Assembly (NCBI RefSeq): GCF_000152785.1 | Contig: NZ_CH672414.1 | Coordinates: 1,113,563-1,177,562 of the forward strand | Source: Yoonia vestfoldensis SKA53 | Lineage (GTDB): Bacteria; Pseudomonadota; Alphaproteobacteria; Rhodobacterales; Rhodobacteraceae | Reading direction: 5' to 3' | Length of the DNA stretch: 64,000 nt | Part shown: in pieces, positions 55,585-64,000 of the stretch | Layout of the letters: every line of letters starts with the position of its first letter | Numbering within the stretch: the stretch's first letter is position 1 | Made by a program: the position numbers and the translations under genes | The notes under the pieces: generated by a model | What the model saw: the letters and a program-made list of their open reading frames with translations, nothing else | Database searches by the model: none | What the model was told of the DNA's origin: nothing

Positions 55585-57031
55585 GATGCTTTGACAGGCG
55601 CGACGGCTGCGAGGATTTTTTATCCTTGTAGGGGTTCTTGTCACCCTGATCGCGCAGATACAGCCGGATCGGCGTACCCGGCATATCAAAATCAGCCCGC
55701 AACCCGTTGACCAGATAGCGTTTATAGCTTTCGGGCATCAGGTCGGGATGCGATGTCATCACCACGAATGCGGGCGGGCGGGTTTTCACCTGCGTGGCGT
55801 AACGCATCTTGATCCGCTTGCCCCCCGGGGCGGGCGGCGGGTGCTGTTCCAGCATGCCGATCAGCCAGCGGTTTAATTGTGCGGTGGTCACACGGCGGTT
55901 CCAGACGTCATGCGCGCGCATGATCGCCTGTTGCAGCTTATCGAGACCCTTGCCCGTCTTGGCCGATACCGTGACCAAAGGCGCGCCGCGCAGCTGTGGC
56001 AGCAGGCGCTCGAAACTTTCGCGCAATTCGCGCAATTTGTCCTGCTTGTCGTCCTCGGTGTCCCATTTGTTCACCGCGATCACCACGGCGCGGCCTTCAC
56101 GCTCGGCAAGGTCTGCGATGCGCAAATCCTGCTGTTCGAACGGGATTTCCACGTCGAGCAGGACAACCACGACTTCGGCGAATTTTACCGCGCGCAGGCC
56201 GTCCGACACTGACAGTTTTTCCAGTTTTTCATGGATCTTGGCCTTGCGGCGCATACCTGCGGTATCAAAGATCCGCATCGGCACGCCAATACCGTCCGGC
56301 CCCGCCCAAACCTGTTTCACGGAAATCGCATCGCGGGTGATCCCCGCCTCAGGTCCGGTCAGCAGGCGTTCTTCGCCGATGATCTTGTTGATCAGGGTGG
56401 ATTTGCCCGCATTGGGGCGGCCCACAACTGCAATCTGCAAAGGTTTGGCGATGGTCGGCACGCGCGGCGCATCTTCGTCGTCTTCGCCCACATCGACATC
56501 GGTTTCGGGCGCGTCCAATGCGGCGCGTTCCTCGAAAGCATCGGAAATCGGGCGGAGCACATCCATCAATTCGCCCATGCCTTCGCCATGTTCGGCGGAA
56601 ATGCGGATCGGCTCGCCCAGACCCAGCGCATAGGCCTCGAGGATGGTGTTATCAGCGGCGCGGCCTTCGCCCTTGTTCGCGGCCAGAATGACGTTCGCGT
56701 TCTTCTTGCGCAGGATATCGGCAAAAACCTGATCGGCAGGCAGAACACCGGCCCGCGCGTCGATCATGAACAGGCAGACATCGGCCATTTCCACCGCACG
56801 TTCGGTCAGGCGGCGCATCCGGCCTTGCAGGCTGTCGTCGGTGGCTTCTTCCAGACCGGCGCTGTCGATCACGGTAAACCGCAGATCGGCCAGCCGCCCT
56901 TCGCCTTCGCGCAAATCACGGGTGACGCCGGGCTGGTCATCGACCAACGCCAGTTTCTTGCCGACAAGTCGGTTGAACAAGGTGGATTTTCCCACATTGG
57001 GACGGCCCACGATGGCAAGGGTAAAGGTCAT
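55574..57031 (-). CDS. der: Ribosome-associated GTPase Der (EngA)
   Basis: 485 residues, with two tandem GTPase domains needed for 50S assembly. Domain 1: P-loop GRPNVGKST, with DSAGLEE and NKGEG-type motifs. Domain 2 (about 195-370): [17 protein letters not shown] and NKWD. The KH-like C-terminal domain ends in a lysine-rich tail ([21 protein letters not shown]). An acidic linker ([12 protein letters not shown]) joins the G domains. Downstream of bamB by 48 bp. Confidence 0.97.
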   Translation of the reverse strand: MTFTLAIVGRPNVGKSTLFNRLVGKKLALVDDQPGVTRDLREGEGRLADLRFTVIDSAGLEEATDDSLQGRMRRLTERAVEMADVCLFMIDARAGVLPADQVFADILRKKNANVILAANKGEGRAADNTILEAYALGLGEPIRISAEHGEGMGELMDVLRPISDAFEERAALDAPETDVDVGEDDEDAPRVPTIAKPLQIAVVGRPNAGKSTLINKIIGEERLLTGPEAGITRDAISVKQVWAGPDGIGVPMRIFDTAGMRRKAKIHEKLEKLSVSDGLRAVKFAEVVVVLLDVEIPFEQQDLRIADLAEREGRAVVIAVNKWDTEDDKQDKLRELRESFERLLPQLRGAPLVTVSAKTGKGLDKLQQAIMRAHDVWNRRVTTAQLNRWLIGMLEQHPPPAPGGKRIKMRYATQVKTRPPAFVVMTSHPDLMPESYKRYLVNGLRADFDMPGTPIRLYLRDQGDKNPYKDKKSSQPSRLSKHLKK

Positions 57032-57079
57032 ATCTACGGCTCCTGACGCGCTAGATGCGTCCGCTACACCATTCAGGGC

Positions 57080-58363
57080 CTAACGGAAAGCGTGCAGTTG
57101 CCCTGTCTTGCTGATGACGTAAAGGGTCTGGCCCGCCACCACCGGCGCCGAAGCCGCCCCACCGGGCAAGCCAATCGTGCCAATCAACGCGCCAGAGGCC
57201 GGATCAAACTGCCGGATCACCCCGTCAGAGGAGGCCACAATCAACCGCCCCCCGGCCAGTACCGGGCCGAAATGCGCGATCACGCTGCGCTGGCGGCCGG
57301 TATTGTCACCCTCAAAATCGGGCAGGTCCACGCGCCAAACAGGCGCGCCGGTGGCGGCATCAAGCCGAACCAGTTCGCTGATATCATTGACCATGAACAA
57401 CGACCCGCCCGCAGGCCAGATCGGGCCAACAGCCCCCTCGCCCGCAGTCCAGATGCGGCTGCCGTCGCGGATATCAAAGGCAACGCTGCGTCCGCCGAAA
57501 CTTGCGGCATAGACGCGGCCCGCGTCGATCACCGGCGCACCGGCGATATCGCTGACAAGACTGGCGGCACGGCCCAGCCGGTCGCCCGCCACAACATTGG
57601 TCCAGCGCGGCAGCCCGCCCTGGGGATAGGTGGCCAGTATTTCACCCGACGGGAATGGAATCACTACGGTTTCACCGCTGACCGCAACGGCGGCGCTGCC
57701 CGCAAAGGTCGTCAGTGACGGCGTGCCGCTTTGCTGCCAGCGCGTCAGGCCTGTTGCGGCATCCAGCGCCCAAGCCGTGCTGTCGCGGGCCACGACATAG
57801 ACCAGATCACCGTTGATGGTCGCAGGCGCATTGACCGGCGCGTTCAGCGTCTTGGTCCAGATCACCGCCCCCGTGGCGGGGTCTAGCGCGCTGATTTCAC
57901 CAAATCCGGTCGTGACATAGACCCGCCCGCCGCCAAAAGACACCGCCCCGCCCGATGCCTGCCCCGCGTTGAAACGGTCAGGTGTCAGGTCGCGCTGCCA
58001 GATGGTTTGGCCGGCAGCCCCGGTCGCTGTCACCGTCGCGCCGGAATCGACGGTATAGATCACGCCGTCTACGACCACCGGTTCGCCTGTCAGGCGCGCA
58101 CGGCGGCTGTCACCCTGCCCGATATCGGCAACAAAAACAGGCTGCAATGCCGCCCCAAGGGCAGGATGCGCCGGAATTGCCGCGCGCTGGGTCCAGTCGG
58201 CATTGACCTGCGCCTGGGGCAGCGCCAAGGGCAGGGTCTGGTTGACCACAGGGGCTGTGTCGCGGATGTCGAACCGGTCGCCGGGCAGGATGATCTGCTC
58301 TTCACCACAGGCAGCCAGTACCGACAGGACGAAGGCAGCACCAATGAAGGGTCTCAGGGTCAT
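57080..58363 (-). CDS. bamB: Outer membrane protein assembly factor BamB, PQQ-repeat lipoprotein
   Basis: 427 residues. The start MTLRPFIGAAFVLSVLAAC at 58361-58363 gives a lipoprotein signal with lipobox LAAC. The rest is an eight-blade PQQ-like beta-propeller with repeated VYV..G..SALDPATGAVIWTKTL, AWALDAATGLTRWQQSG and RLDAATGAPVWRVDL units. It supports beta-barrel insertion with BamA. Upstream yfgM-like and downstream der match the conserved order. Confidence 0.94.
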   Translation of the reverse strand: MTLRPFIGAAFVLSVLAACGEEQIILPGDRFDIRDTAPVVNQTLPLALPQAQVNADWTQRAAIPAHPALGAALQPVFVADIGQGDSRRARLTGEPVVVDGVIYTVDSGATVTATGAAGQTIWQRDLTPDRFNAGQASGGAVSFGGGRVYVTTGFGEISALDPATGAVIWTKTLNAPVNAPATINGDLVYVVARDSTAWALDAATGLTRWQQSGTPSLTTFAGSAAVAVSGETVVIPFPSGEILATYPQGGLPRWTNVVAGDRLGRAASLVSDIAGAPVIDAGRVYAASFGGRSVAFDIRDGSRIWTAGEGAVGPIWPAGGSLFMVNDISELVRLDAATGAPVWRVDLPDFEGDNTGRQRSVIAHFGPVLAGGRLIVASSDGVIRQFDPASGALIGTIGLPGGAASAPVVAGQTLYVISKTGQLHAFR

Positions 58364-58391
58364 GGGGGGTCCAATCCGTTTTTTCGGCCAG

Positions 58392-59051
58392 TTACTGCGC
58401 CAATGCGGCACCCGCCGCGTCTTCACCAAGCGCAATCAGCAGGGTCTGCACCCGGTCCGAGAGGCCACGGGTCACGGCGGCATCTTCGGCAATCTGGCGC
58501 AGGATCGCAACCGCGCCGGTCTGATCACCGGTTTCCAGCGTCAGATAGGCCATCTGTTCCAGCGCCAGCAGCCGAAAGGGTTGGCCGGGCTGGGCCAAAG
58601 GCGCAAGCGCGGCCAGACGGGCGGGCATGTCCCCCACAGGCAGCATCGCCGCCTTGATCGCCGCCAGATCGCGGTAGATCGCAGTGGTGTCGGCATTGGT
58701 GGCAAGCGCGCTTAAACTTGCGGCGGCGGCCTCGGCCTGTCCTGCCTGCTGTTGCGTCGATGCCGTCAGCAGCGCGGTGATCACGGCGGCATTGCCTGCG
58801 GCACTCACCGCAGCCATCGCCGTCGCACGCGCCGCTTCGTCATTTTCGGCCAAGGCCGCGAGCAAGGCATCGCCCGCCGCCTGCGCTGCCGCGCGGTCTT
58901 GTGCGCTGCGGTATTCATTCCAGGCTGTGCCACCGACGATCCCCAGCACGATCAGCACCGCGACCCAGCCATAGCGGCGCAGATAGCCAAACAGCTTGTC
59001 ACGGCGCATTTCCTCGGTGACTTCGTCGATAAAGCTGTCTGGATTGCTCAT
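58392..59051 (-). CDS. YfgM-like tetratricopeptide membrane protein
   Basis: 219 residues, start MSNPDSFIDEVTEEMRRDKLFGYLRRYGW at 59049-59051 with AGGGGG upstream. One membrane helix (about 29-45, VAVLIVLGIVGGTAWNEY) and an Ala-rich helical periplasmic part with TPR-like repeats follow. The YfgM family links BamB-region genes with the Sec translocon as an ancillary chaperone. Low-complexity alanine content makes fine repeat borders uncertain. Confidence 0.88.
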   Translation of the reverse strand: MSNPDSFIDEVTEEMRRDKLFGYLRRYGWVAVLIVLGIVGGTAWNEYRSAQDRAAAQAAGDALLAALAENDEAARATAMAAVSAAGNAAVITALLTASTQQQAGQAEAAAASLSALATNADTTAIYRDLAAIKAAMLPVGDMPARLAALAPLAQPGQPFRLLALEQMAYLTLETGDQTGAVAILRQIAEDAAVTRGLSDRVQTLLIALGEDAAGAALAQ

Positions 59052-59196
59052 CCCGGCCCCCTTTTGCGCCGCAAGCGGCATGATCATTGCAGGGTTCATA
59101 TCGTGAAGCCCGCCTACTGGACAAGAGCAGAGCGCAGATTGCCACCCCAAGGCACCAAATTCTCGCTTGTCCGCAGGTTAATGCCAGCATAACTTG

Positions 59197-59213
59197 AACT
59201 GAATGGTTCAGTT
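59197..59213. promoter_or_regulatory. Perfect palindrome upstream of the RND efflux genes, TetR-type operator candidate
   Basis: AACTGAA (59197-59203) and TTCAGTT (59207-59213) around TGG. It lies 87 bp before the adaptor start and 146 bp before the divergent yfgM-like start. Such dyads in front of RND pumps are often bound by TetR/AcrR repressors. No such regulator gene lies within the window. Confidence 0.55.
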
Positions 59214-59299
59214 TAAAACGTGATCCACCCGCGCATTTTGCGCGTATTATCATCAGGCGTACTTTGATGCCTGTGTCTAAAGTCTGGAAAGGCCCGTCA

Positions 59300-60517
59300 A
59301 TGCGCTTGATGTCGATGTTTGCGGCTGTAGTTGTCGCGGCTATTTTGTATCTGATTGTGTTTCAACGGGACCAATTGCTGGGTTTCGCGGGTGCCGACAG
59401 CGACACCCCCGTGACCGTCGCAATGTCAGACACGGCCACAGCGCAAGGGATTGGCGTCATTGCAATCCGCGCGCAGGCGCAAGCAATCGACAGCGCGGTC
59501 TTGCTGCGCGGCCAGACCGCAGCGGCGCGCGACGTGACGGTTGCCGCGGAAACATCCGGCCTTGTGGTGTCAGAACCTCTGCCCAAGGGCAGTTTTGTAA
59601 ACGCGGGCGATACGCTTTGCACGCTCGACCCCGGCACGCGCGCTGCCACATTGGCCGAGGCGCGCGCCCGCCTGTCCGAGGCGCAAAGCCGCGTCCCCGA
59701 GGCCGAGGCGGGCGTCATCGAAGCCCAGGCGCGGGTGCGCGAGGCAGAGATCAATCTCAACGCGGCACGCGCGCTGTCACAGGATGGGTTCGCCTCTGAA
59801 ACCCGTGTCGTGGGCGCGCAGGCGGCGATGGAGTCGGCCAGTGCCGGTGTGCAGCGCGCGCGCAGCGCGGTGTCATCCGCGCTGGCGGGAATCGAATCGG
59901 CCCAAGCCGCTGTCGCAAGCGCCGAACGCGACATTGCCCGCCTTGTGATCACTGCCCCTTTCGAAGGCTTGCTGGAAACCGATACCGCCGAGCTTGGGTC
60001 GTTGATGCAGCCCGGCGCGCCCTGTGCGACGATTATCCAGCTGGACCCGATCCGTCTGGTCGGTTTTGTCCCCGAGGCGGACGTAGGCCGGATCACTGTC
60101 GGAGCGATGGCGGGCGGGCGATTCTCTGACCAGCAAGAGGTTGTGGGCGAGGTTACATTCCTGTCGCGCAGTGCCGATCCCGTCACCCGCACCTTTCGCG
60201 TCGAAGTGACGGTGCCAAACCCCGATCTGGCCATCAGCGACGGGCTGAGCGCCGAAATCATCGTCGCGGCCGACGGGCAATCGGCGCATCTGATCGCGCA
60301 ATCCACGCTGACGCTGAATGATGCAGGCACGCTGGGCGTGCGGATCGTCGGCCCTGACATGACCGCGCAATTCATGCCCGTCACCCTGCTGCGCGACACC
60401 GCCGAGGGCGTCTGGGTCGCGGGTTTGCCCGATGCGGTGGATATCATCACGCTGGGGCAGGAATTCGTCATTGATGGGGTGCCAATCGTGCCAACCTACG
60501 CAGAGGCCAACCAATGA
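59300..60517 (+). CDS. RND efflux periplasmic adaptor subunit
   Basis: 405 residues. The start MRLMSMFAAVVVAAILYLIVF at 59300 has AAAGG upstream, and the N-terminal helix anchors it. Order: lipoyl half (AETSGLVVSEPLPKGSFVNAGDTLCTLDPGT), a long alpha-hairpin (about 120-215, Ala/Glu/Arg heptads), the second lipoyl half (ARLVITAPFEGLLETDTAELGSLMQPGAPC), and beta-barrel and membrane-proximal domains. HlyD/MFP family. It overlaps the pump gene by 4 bp (ATGA). Confidence 0.94.
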   Translation: MRLMSMFAAVVVAAILYLIVFQRDQLLGFAGADSDTPVTVAMSDTATAQGIGVIAIRAQAQAIDSAVLLRGQTAAARDVTVAAETSGLVVSEPLPKGSFVNAGDTLCTLDPGTRAATLAEARARLSEAQSRVPEAEAGVIEAQARVREAEINLNAARALSQDGFASETRVVGAQAAMESASAGVQRARSAVSSALAGIESAQAAVASAERDIARLVITAPFEGLLETDTAELGSLMQPGAPCATIIQLDPIRLVGFVPEADVGRITVGAMAGGRFSDQQEVVGEVTFLSRSADPVTRTFRVEVTVPNPDLAISDGLSAEIIVAADGQSAHLIAQSTLTLNDAGTLGVRIVGPDMTAQFMPVTLLRDTAEGVWVAGLPDAVDIITLGQEFVIDGVPIVPTYAEANQ

Positions 60518-63500
60518 TCGGGATTGTCGATTGGGCCGCATCGCGCGCCCGCATGGTGCTGGCCTTTATCGCGCTGTCGCTGATCGCGGGTGGTGCCGCC
60601 TATGTCAGCCTGCCCAAAGAGGGCGAGCCTGACATCGAAATCCCTGCGGTATTCGTCTCGGTCCCCTTCCCCGGTATTTCCGCCGCCGACAGCGAAACGC
60701 TGCTGGTGCGGCCGATGGAAACCGAATTGTCCGATCTGGACGGGCTGAAAACCATGACCGCCACCGCCGCCGAAGGCTTTGCCGGCATGGCGCTGGAATT
60801 CGAATTCGGCTGGGACAAGACCAAGATCATCGCCGATATCCGGTCTTCCATGAACAACGCGCAGGCCAGTTTTCCTGCCGGTGCCGACCAATATTCCATC
60901 ACGGAAATCAACTTTTCCGAATTTCCCATCATCATCGTCAACCTGACCGGCGATGTGCCAGAACGCACCCTGCTGCGCACCGCCAAAAGCCTGCAAGACC
61001 GCATCGAAAACATCGATGCCGTGCTCGAGGCCGGGCTGGCCGGTCAGCGCGACGAAATGCTCGAGGTGCTGATCGACCCGCTGCGGCTGGAAACCTATAA
61101 CGTCACGGCAGGCGAATTGATCGGGGTTGTGACCAATAACAACATGCTGATCGCCGCGGGTGAAGTGGACACAGCCCAAGGCACATTTGCCGTCAAGATC
61201 CCGTCGTCGTTCAACAGCCCGCAGGATGTCTATGACCTGCCCGTCAAGACCAATGGCGACAGTATCGTCACCCTTGGCGATCTGGCCACGATCCGCCTGA
61301 CATTCGAAGACCGCGTTGGCGTCGCGCGGTTCAACGGGGTCAATACCGTGGCCTTGCAGGTCGTCAAGCGCAAGGGGTTCAACCTGATCGACACCACCGC
61401 CCTTGTGCGCGACGCGGTCGCGGCTGAACGCGCCACATGGTCGCCCGAATTGCGCGCGGCAATCACCATCGGCACATCGAACGACCAGTCGCGCAGCGTG
61501 GCTTCGATGGTCAGCCAGCTGGAAGGCTCGGTGCTGACCGCCATCGCGCTGGTGATGATCGTGGTGCTGGCCTCGCTTGGGACACGCTCGGCGCTGCTGG
61601 TGGGTTTTGCGATCCCCACGTCATTCCTGTTGTGTTTCGCCCTGCTGGCGGTGATGGATATCACGATTTCCAACATCGTCATGTTCGGCTTGATTCTGGC
61701 CGTGGGGATGCTGGTGGACGGGGCCATTGTCGTTGTCGAATATGCCGACAAACGCATCCAGGAAGGCACCGGCCCGATGTCGGCCTATACCGAGGCTGCC
61801 AAGCGGATGTTCTGGCCGATCATTTCATCCACCGCGACCACGCTTTGCGCATTCCTGCCGATGCTGTTCTGGCCGGGCGTGCCGGGGCAGTTCATGGGGA
61901 TGTTGCCGGTCACGTTGATCTTTGTGCTATGCGCGTCATTGGTCGTGGCTTTGGTCTATCTGCCCGTGATGGGCGGCGTCACTGGCCGGATGAGCCGCGC
62001 CTTTGGCAAATCATCCGACATGTTGCGCGCGCGCCTGCCATGGGCCGCCTGTGCGGCGCTGGTGGTGCCTGCGATCATGGTGGTCTTTACCGGCGCGATG
62101 CTGGTGCTGAACCCGGCCTATCTGTCGGGCGATGCTGTCCAGACAACGGGCTTTGTCGCATCCCTGCCCGGGATCGTGCTGTTTCTGGGGGGGGCGGTCG
62201 GCTTGTCGATCACGCTGGGTGCGGCACGGATCGAACGGCCCGCCAAACGGATCAAGGCTGGCTATCAGCGCTCGCCCTTTGGCCGTGTCATGCATTTCAT
62301 CGTCGGCAATCCCGTGATGCCGCTGGTCACGATCGCCGCGGTGATCTTTACCGTGGTGTCGATCTTTGGCTATTACGGGGCCAATAATAACGGGGTCGAA
62401 TTCTTTGTCGAATCCGAACCCGAACAGGCGATTGTCTATGTGCGCGCGCGCGGCAACCTGTCGCTGGCCGAAAAGGACGCGCTGGTCCGGCAGGCCGAAC
62501 AGATCGTGCTGGCGCATCCGGGCGTGATTACCGCGTTTTCCTTTGCCGGTGACGGCGGGCTGAACACCGATGCAAGCGGCGCCAGCACCCCGCGCGACAC
62601 GATCGGACAGGTCCAGCTGGAAACGATCCCCTGGGAAGACCGCGCCGGTATCGCCGCACTTGACGGTGATCTGGTGCTGGCGCAATTGCAGGACCAGCTG
62701 AACACCATCCCCGGGATCGAGACAGAGATTCTGGCACAGGCGCGCGGCCCCGCATCGGGCAAGCCCGTGCATCTGCGGCTGAAAGGCGACGATTGGGATG
62801 ATCTGATCAGCGCCGCCCAGATCACACGCGCCCATTTCGCGCAGACCCCCGGCCTGATCACGATCGAAGATTCGCTGCCCCTGCCCGGCATCGACTGGCA
62901 GATCGACGTCGATGTGGCGACCGCAGGCCGGTTTGGCGCGGATGTGGCCAGCGTCGGTGGCATGGTACAATTGGTGACGCGGGGCATCTTGCTCGATACG
63001 ATGCGCGTTGACAGCTCGGACGAGGAAATCGAAATCCGCGTCCGCCTGCCTGAACAGGACCGCGTGCTGTCCACGCTGGATACCTTGCGCGTGCGCACGG
63101 CGGACGGGCTGGTGCCTTTGTCCAATTTCATCACCCGCACGCCGGTGGCCAAACTGGCGCAGATCGACCGGATCGACCAGCAACGCTATTTTGACGTCAA
63201 GGCGGGCGTCACCAGCGGGCTGACCAATCTGCTGGCAGATGGCAGCGCGGTGGCTGTCGCACAGGTCGACCGCAGCGCGACCGGCATGGCGCGCTACGGC
63301 GATGTGACGCTGCTGGATGGCACCACGGCGGATCGCTTTGCGCAATTGGTGGCGGATGGGGCCATCACCGAAACCCCGCTGAACGCCAATGAACGGATCG
63401 CCATGCTGACCGATTGGCTGTCCGATAACCCGCTGCCTGCCGGCGTCGCCTGGGAATGGACCGGCGATCAGGAAGAGCAGGCCGAATCCGGTGCCTTTTT

Positions 63501-64000
63501 GATGACCGCCTTTGCCGGCGCGCTGGGGCTGATGTTCATCATCCTGCTGGCGCAGTTCAACAGCATCTATAATTCGGTGCTGGTGCTGCTGGCCGTAGTG
63601 CTGTCCACCGCCGGATCGCTGGTGGGGATGCTGGTTATGGATCAGGCGTTTTCCATCATCATGACCGGCACGGGGATCGTGGCACTTGCGGGGATCGTGG
63701 TGAACAACAACATCATCCTGATCGACACCTATCAGGATTACAGCCGCTATATGCCCAAGACCGAGGCGATCACCCGCACCGCCGAGGATCGCATCCGCCC
63801 CGTGTTGCTGACCACAATCACAACAATGGCAGGGCTGGCGCCGATGATGTTCGGCCTGAGCCTTGATTTCATGCAGGGCGGCTATTCGATCGACAGCCCG
63901 ACAGCACTTTGGTGGAAACAACTGGCCACGGCCGTGGTCTTTGGTCTTGGTATCGCAACGGTGCTGACGCTGGTCTTCACCCCCTCGATGCTGGCGGCGC
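60514..64000 (+). CDS. RND efflux transporter permease subunit (3' end outside window)
   Basis: At least 1162 residues, open at the window end. The N-terminus MIGIVDWAASRARMVLAF and porter domain lead to the AcrB-type membrane signature: GLILAVGMLVDGAIVVVEYADKR (TM4 acidic residues), and near the window end GTGIVALAGIVVNNNIILIDTY. Between TM6-like and the second porter repeat, an additional hydrophobic stretch (about residues 507-580: WAACAALVVPAIMVVF, ASLPGIVLFLGGAVGLSITLG) makes it longer than AcrB (about 1050). The substrate is unknown. Confidence 0.94.
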   Translation, partial: MIGIVDWAASRARMVLAFIALSLIAGGAAYVSLPKEGEPDIEIPAVFVSVPFPGISAADSETLLVRPMETELSDLDGLKTMTATAAEGFAGMALEFEFGWDKTKIIADIRSSMNNAQASFPAGADQYSITEINFSEFPIIIVNLTGDVPERTLLRTAKSLQDRIENIDAVLEAGLAGQRDEMLEVLIDPLRLETYNVTAGELIGVVTNNNMLIAAGEVDTAQGTFAVKIPSSFNSPQDVYDLPVKTNGDSIVTLGDLATIRLTFEDRVGVARFNGVNTVALQVVKRKGFNLIDTTALVRDAVAAERATWSPELRAAITIGTSNDQSRSVASMVSQLEGSVLTAIALVMIVVLASLGTRSALLVGFAIPTSFLLCFALLAVMDITISNIVMFGLILAVGMLVDGAIVVVEYADKRIQEGTGPMSAYTEAAKRMFWPIISSTATTLCAFLPMLFWPGVPGQFMGMLPVTLIFVLCASLVVALVYLPVMGGVTGRMSRAFGKSSDMLRARLPWAACAALVVPAIMVVFTGAMLVLNPAYLSGDAVQTTGFVASLPGIVLFLGGAVGLSITLGAARIERPAKRIKAGYQRSPFGRVMHFIVGNPVMPLVTIAAVIFTVVSIFGYYGANNNGVEFFVESEPEQAIVYVRARGNLSLAEKDALVRQAEQIVLAHPGVITAFSFAGDGGLNTDASGASTPRDTIGQVQLETIPWEDRAGIAALDGDLVLAQLQDQLNTIPGIETEILAQARGPASGKPVHLRLKGDDWDDLISAAQITRAHFAQTPGLITIEDSLPLPGIDWQIDVDVATAGRFGADVASVGGMVQLVTRGILLDTMRVDSSDEEIEIRVRLPEQDRVLSTLDTLRVRTADGLVPLSNFITRTPVAKLAQIDRIDQQRYFDVKAGVTSGLTNLLADGSAVAVAQVDRSATGMARYGDVTLLDGTTADRFAQLVADGAITETPLNANERIAMLTDWLSDNPLPAGVAWEWTGDQEEQAESGAFLMTAFAGALGLMFIILLAQFNSIYNSVLVLLAVVLSTAGSLVGMLVMDQAFSIIMTGTGIVALAGIVVNNNIILIDTYQDYSRYMPKTEAITRTAEDRIRPVLLTTITTMAGLAPMMFGLSLDFMQGGYSIDSPTALWWKQLATAVVFGLGIATVLTLVFTPSMLAA

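Noticed and set aside
62011-63921. 636-codon minus-strand frame opposite the RND pump
   Set aside because: Runs through the whole conserved pump in reverse; composition (His, Gln, Arg) is that of antisense frames.

Overview
The window is high-GC chromosomal DNA of an alphaproteobacterium. It is almost certainly from the Rhodobacterales (Rhodobacter/Roseobacter group): it carries an RcGTA-type gene transfer agent cluster followed directly by cysE, a pyruvate dehydrogenase operon whose E1-beta has its own lipoyl domain, a luxR-luxI pair, and many GC-rich palindromic repeats. Genes are dense, often overlap by 1-8 bp, and most of the window is core metabolism. No integrase, IS element, CRISPR array or rRNA was seen. 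One tRNA gene (Leu, UAG) is present.

Layout. 1-7.8 kb: two cyclophilins, then pgk, a class I fructose-bisphosphate aldolase, an ftsB-like division gene and pdhA-pdhB-pdhC (glycolysis into acetyl-CoA). 7.8-22.8 kb (minus strand): cysE and, upstream of it, a complete-looking GTA structural cluster in RcGTA order g1, g2, g3, g3.5, g4 to g10, g10.1, g11 to g15, plus one small extra gene. Two things are odd there: the prohead protease gene (g4) is out of frame at a run of eight G, and a 98-bp nested inverted repeat separates terminase (g2) from portal (g3). 23-27.6 kb (minus): fabD, fabG, acpP, fabF, mltG. 27.8-34.2 kb: a cytochrome b561-YceI fusion, a second yceI, a small membrane protein, the rpsF-rpsR-rplI operon, a GNAT acetyltransferase, trigger factor and tRNA-Leu.

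34.6-47.3 kb: glnB-glnA, bioY, a DUF6314-like gene, purB, a quorum-sensing locus (luxI, luxR and a divergent gene encoding only the autoinducer-binding domain), an isolated fliG, a lipid A-type acyltransferase, a DUF1223 thioredoxin-like protein and acnA. 47.3-53.3 kb (minus): yajC-secD-secF, a Mth938-like gene and ccmA-ccmB-ccmC-ccmD-ccmG, a combined protein-export and cytochrome c maturation block. 53.6-59.1 kb: serS, a TspO/MBR-like membrane protein, then yfgM-like, bamB and der. 59.3-64 kb: an RND efflux adaptor and pump, with a perfect TetR-type palindrome in front and the pump cut off by the window edge.

Functional links. Central carbon flow (pgk, aldolase, PDH, aconitase), fatty acid synthesis, nitrogen control and envelope assembly are all here. 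The GTA cluster and the quorum-sensing genes lie about 17 kb apart; in Rhodobacter capsulatus the homologous GtaI/GtaR system controls GTA production, so a regulatory link is plausible but not shown by the sequence. The non-coding signals that stand out are dispersed palindromic repeats (a GTAAGGT-headed REP-like family, a family inside the lipoyl linkers, and AAATA(C/T)-CCCG elements) and several isolated operator-like dyads.
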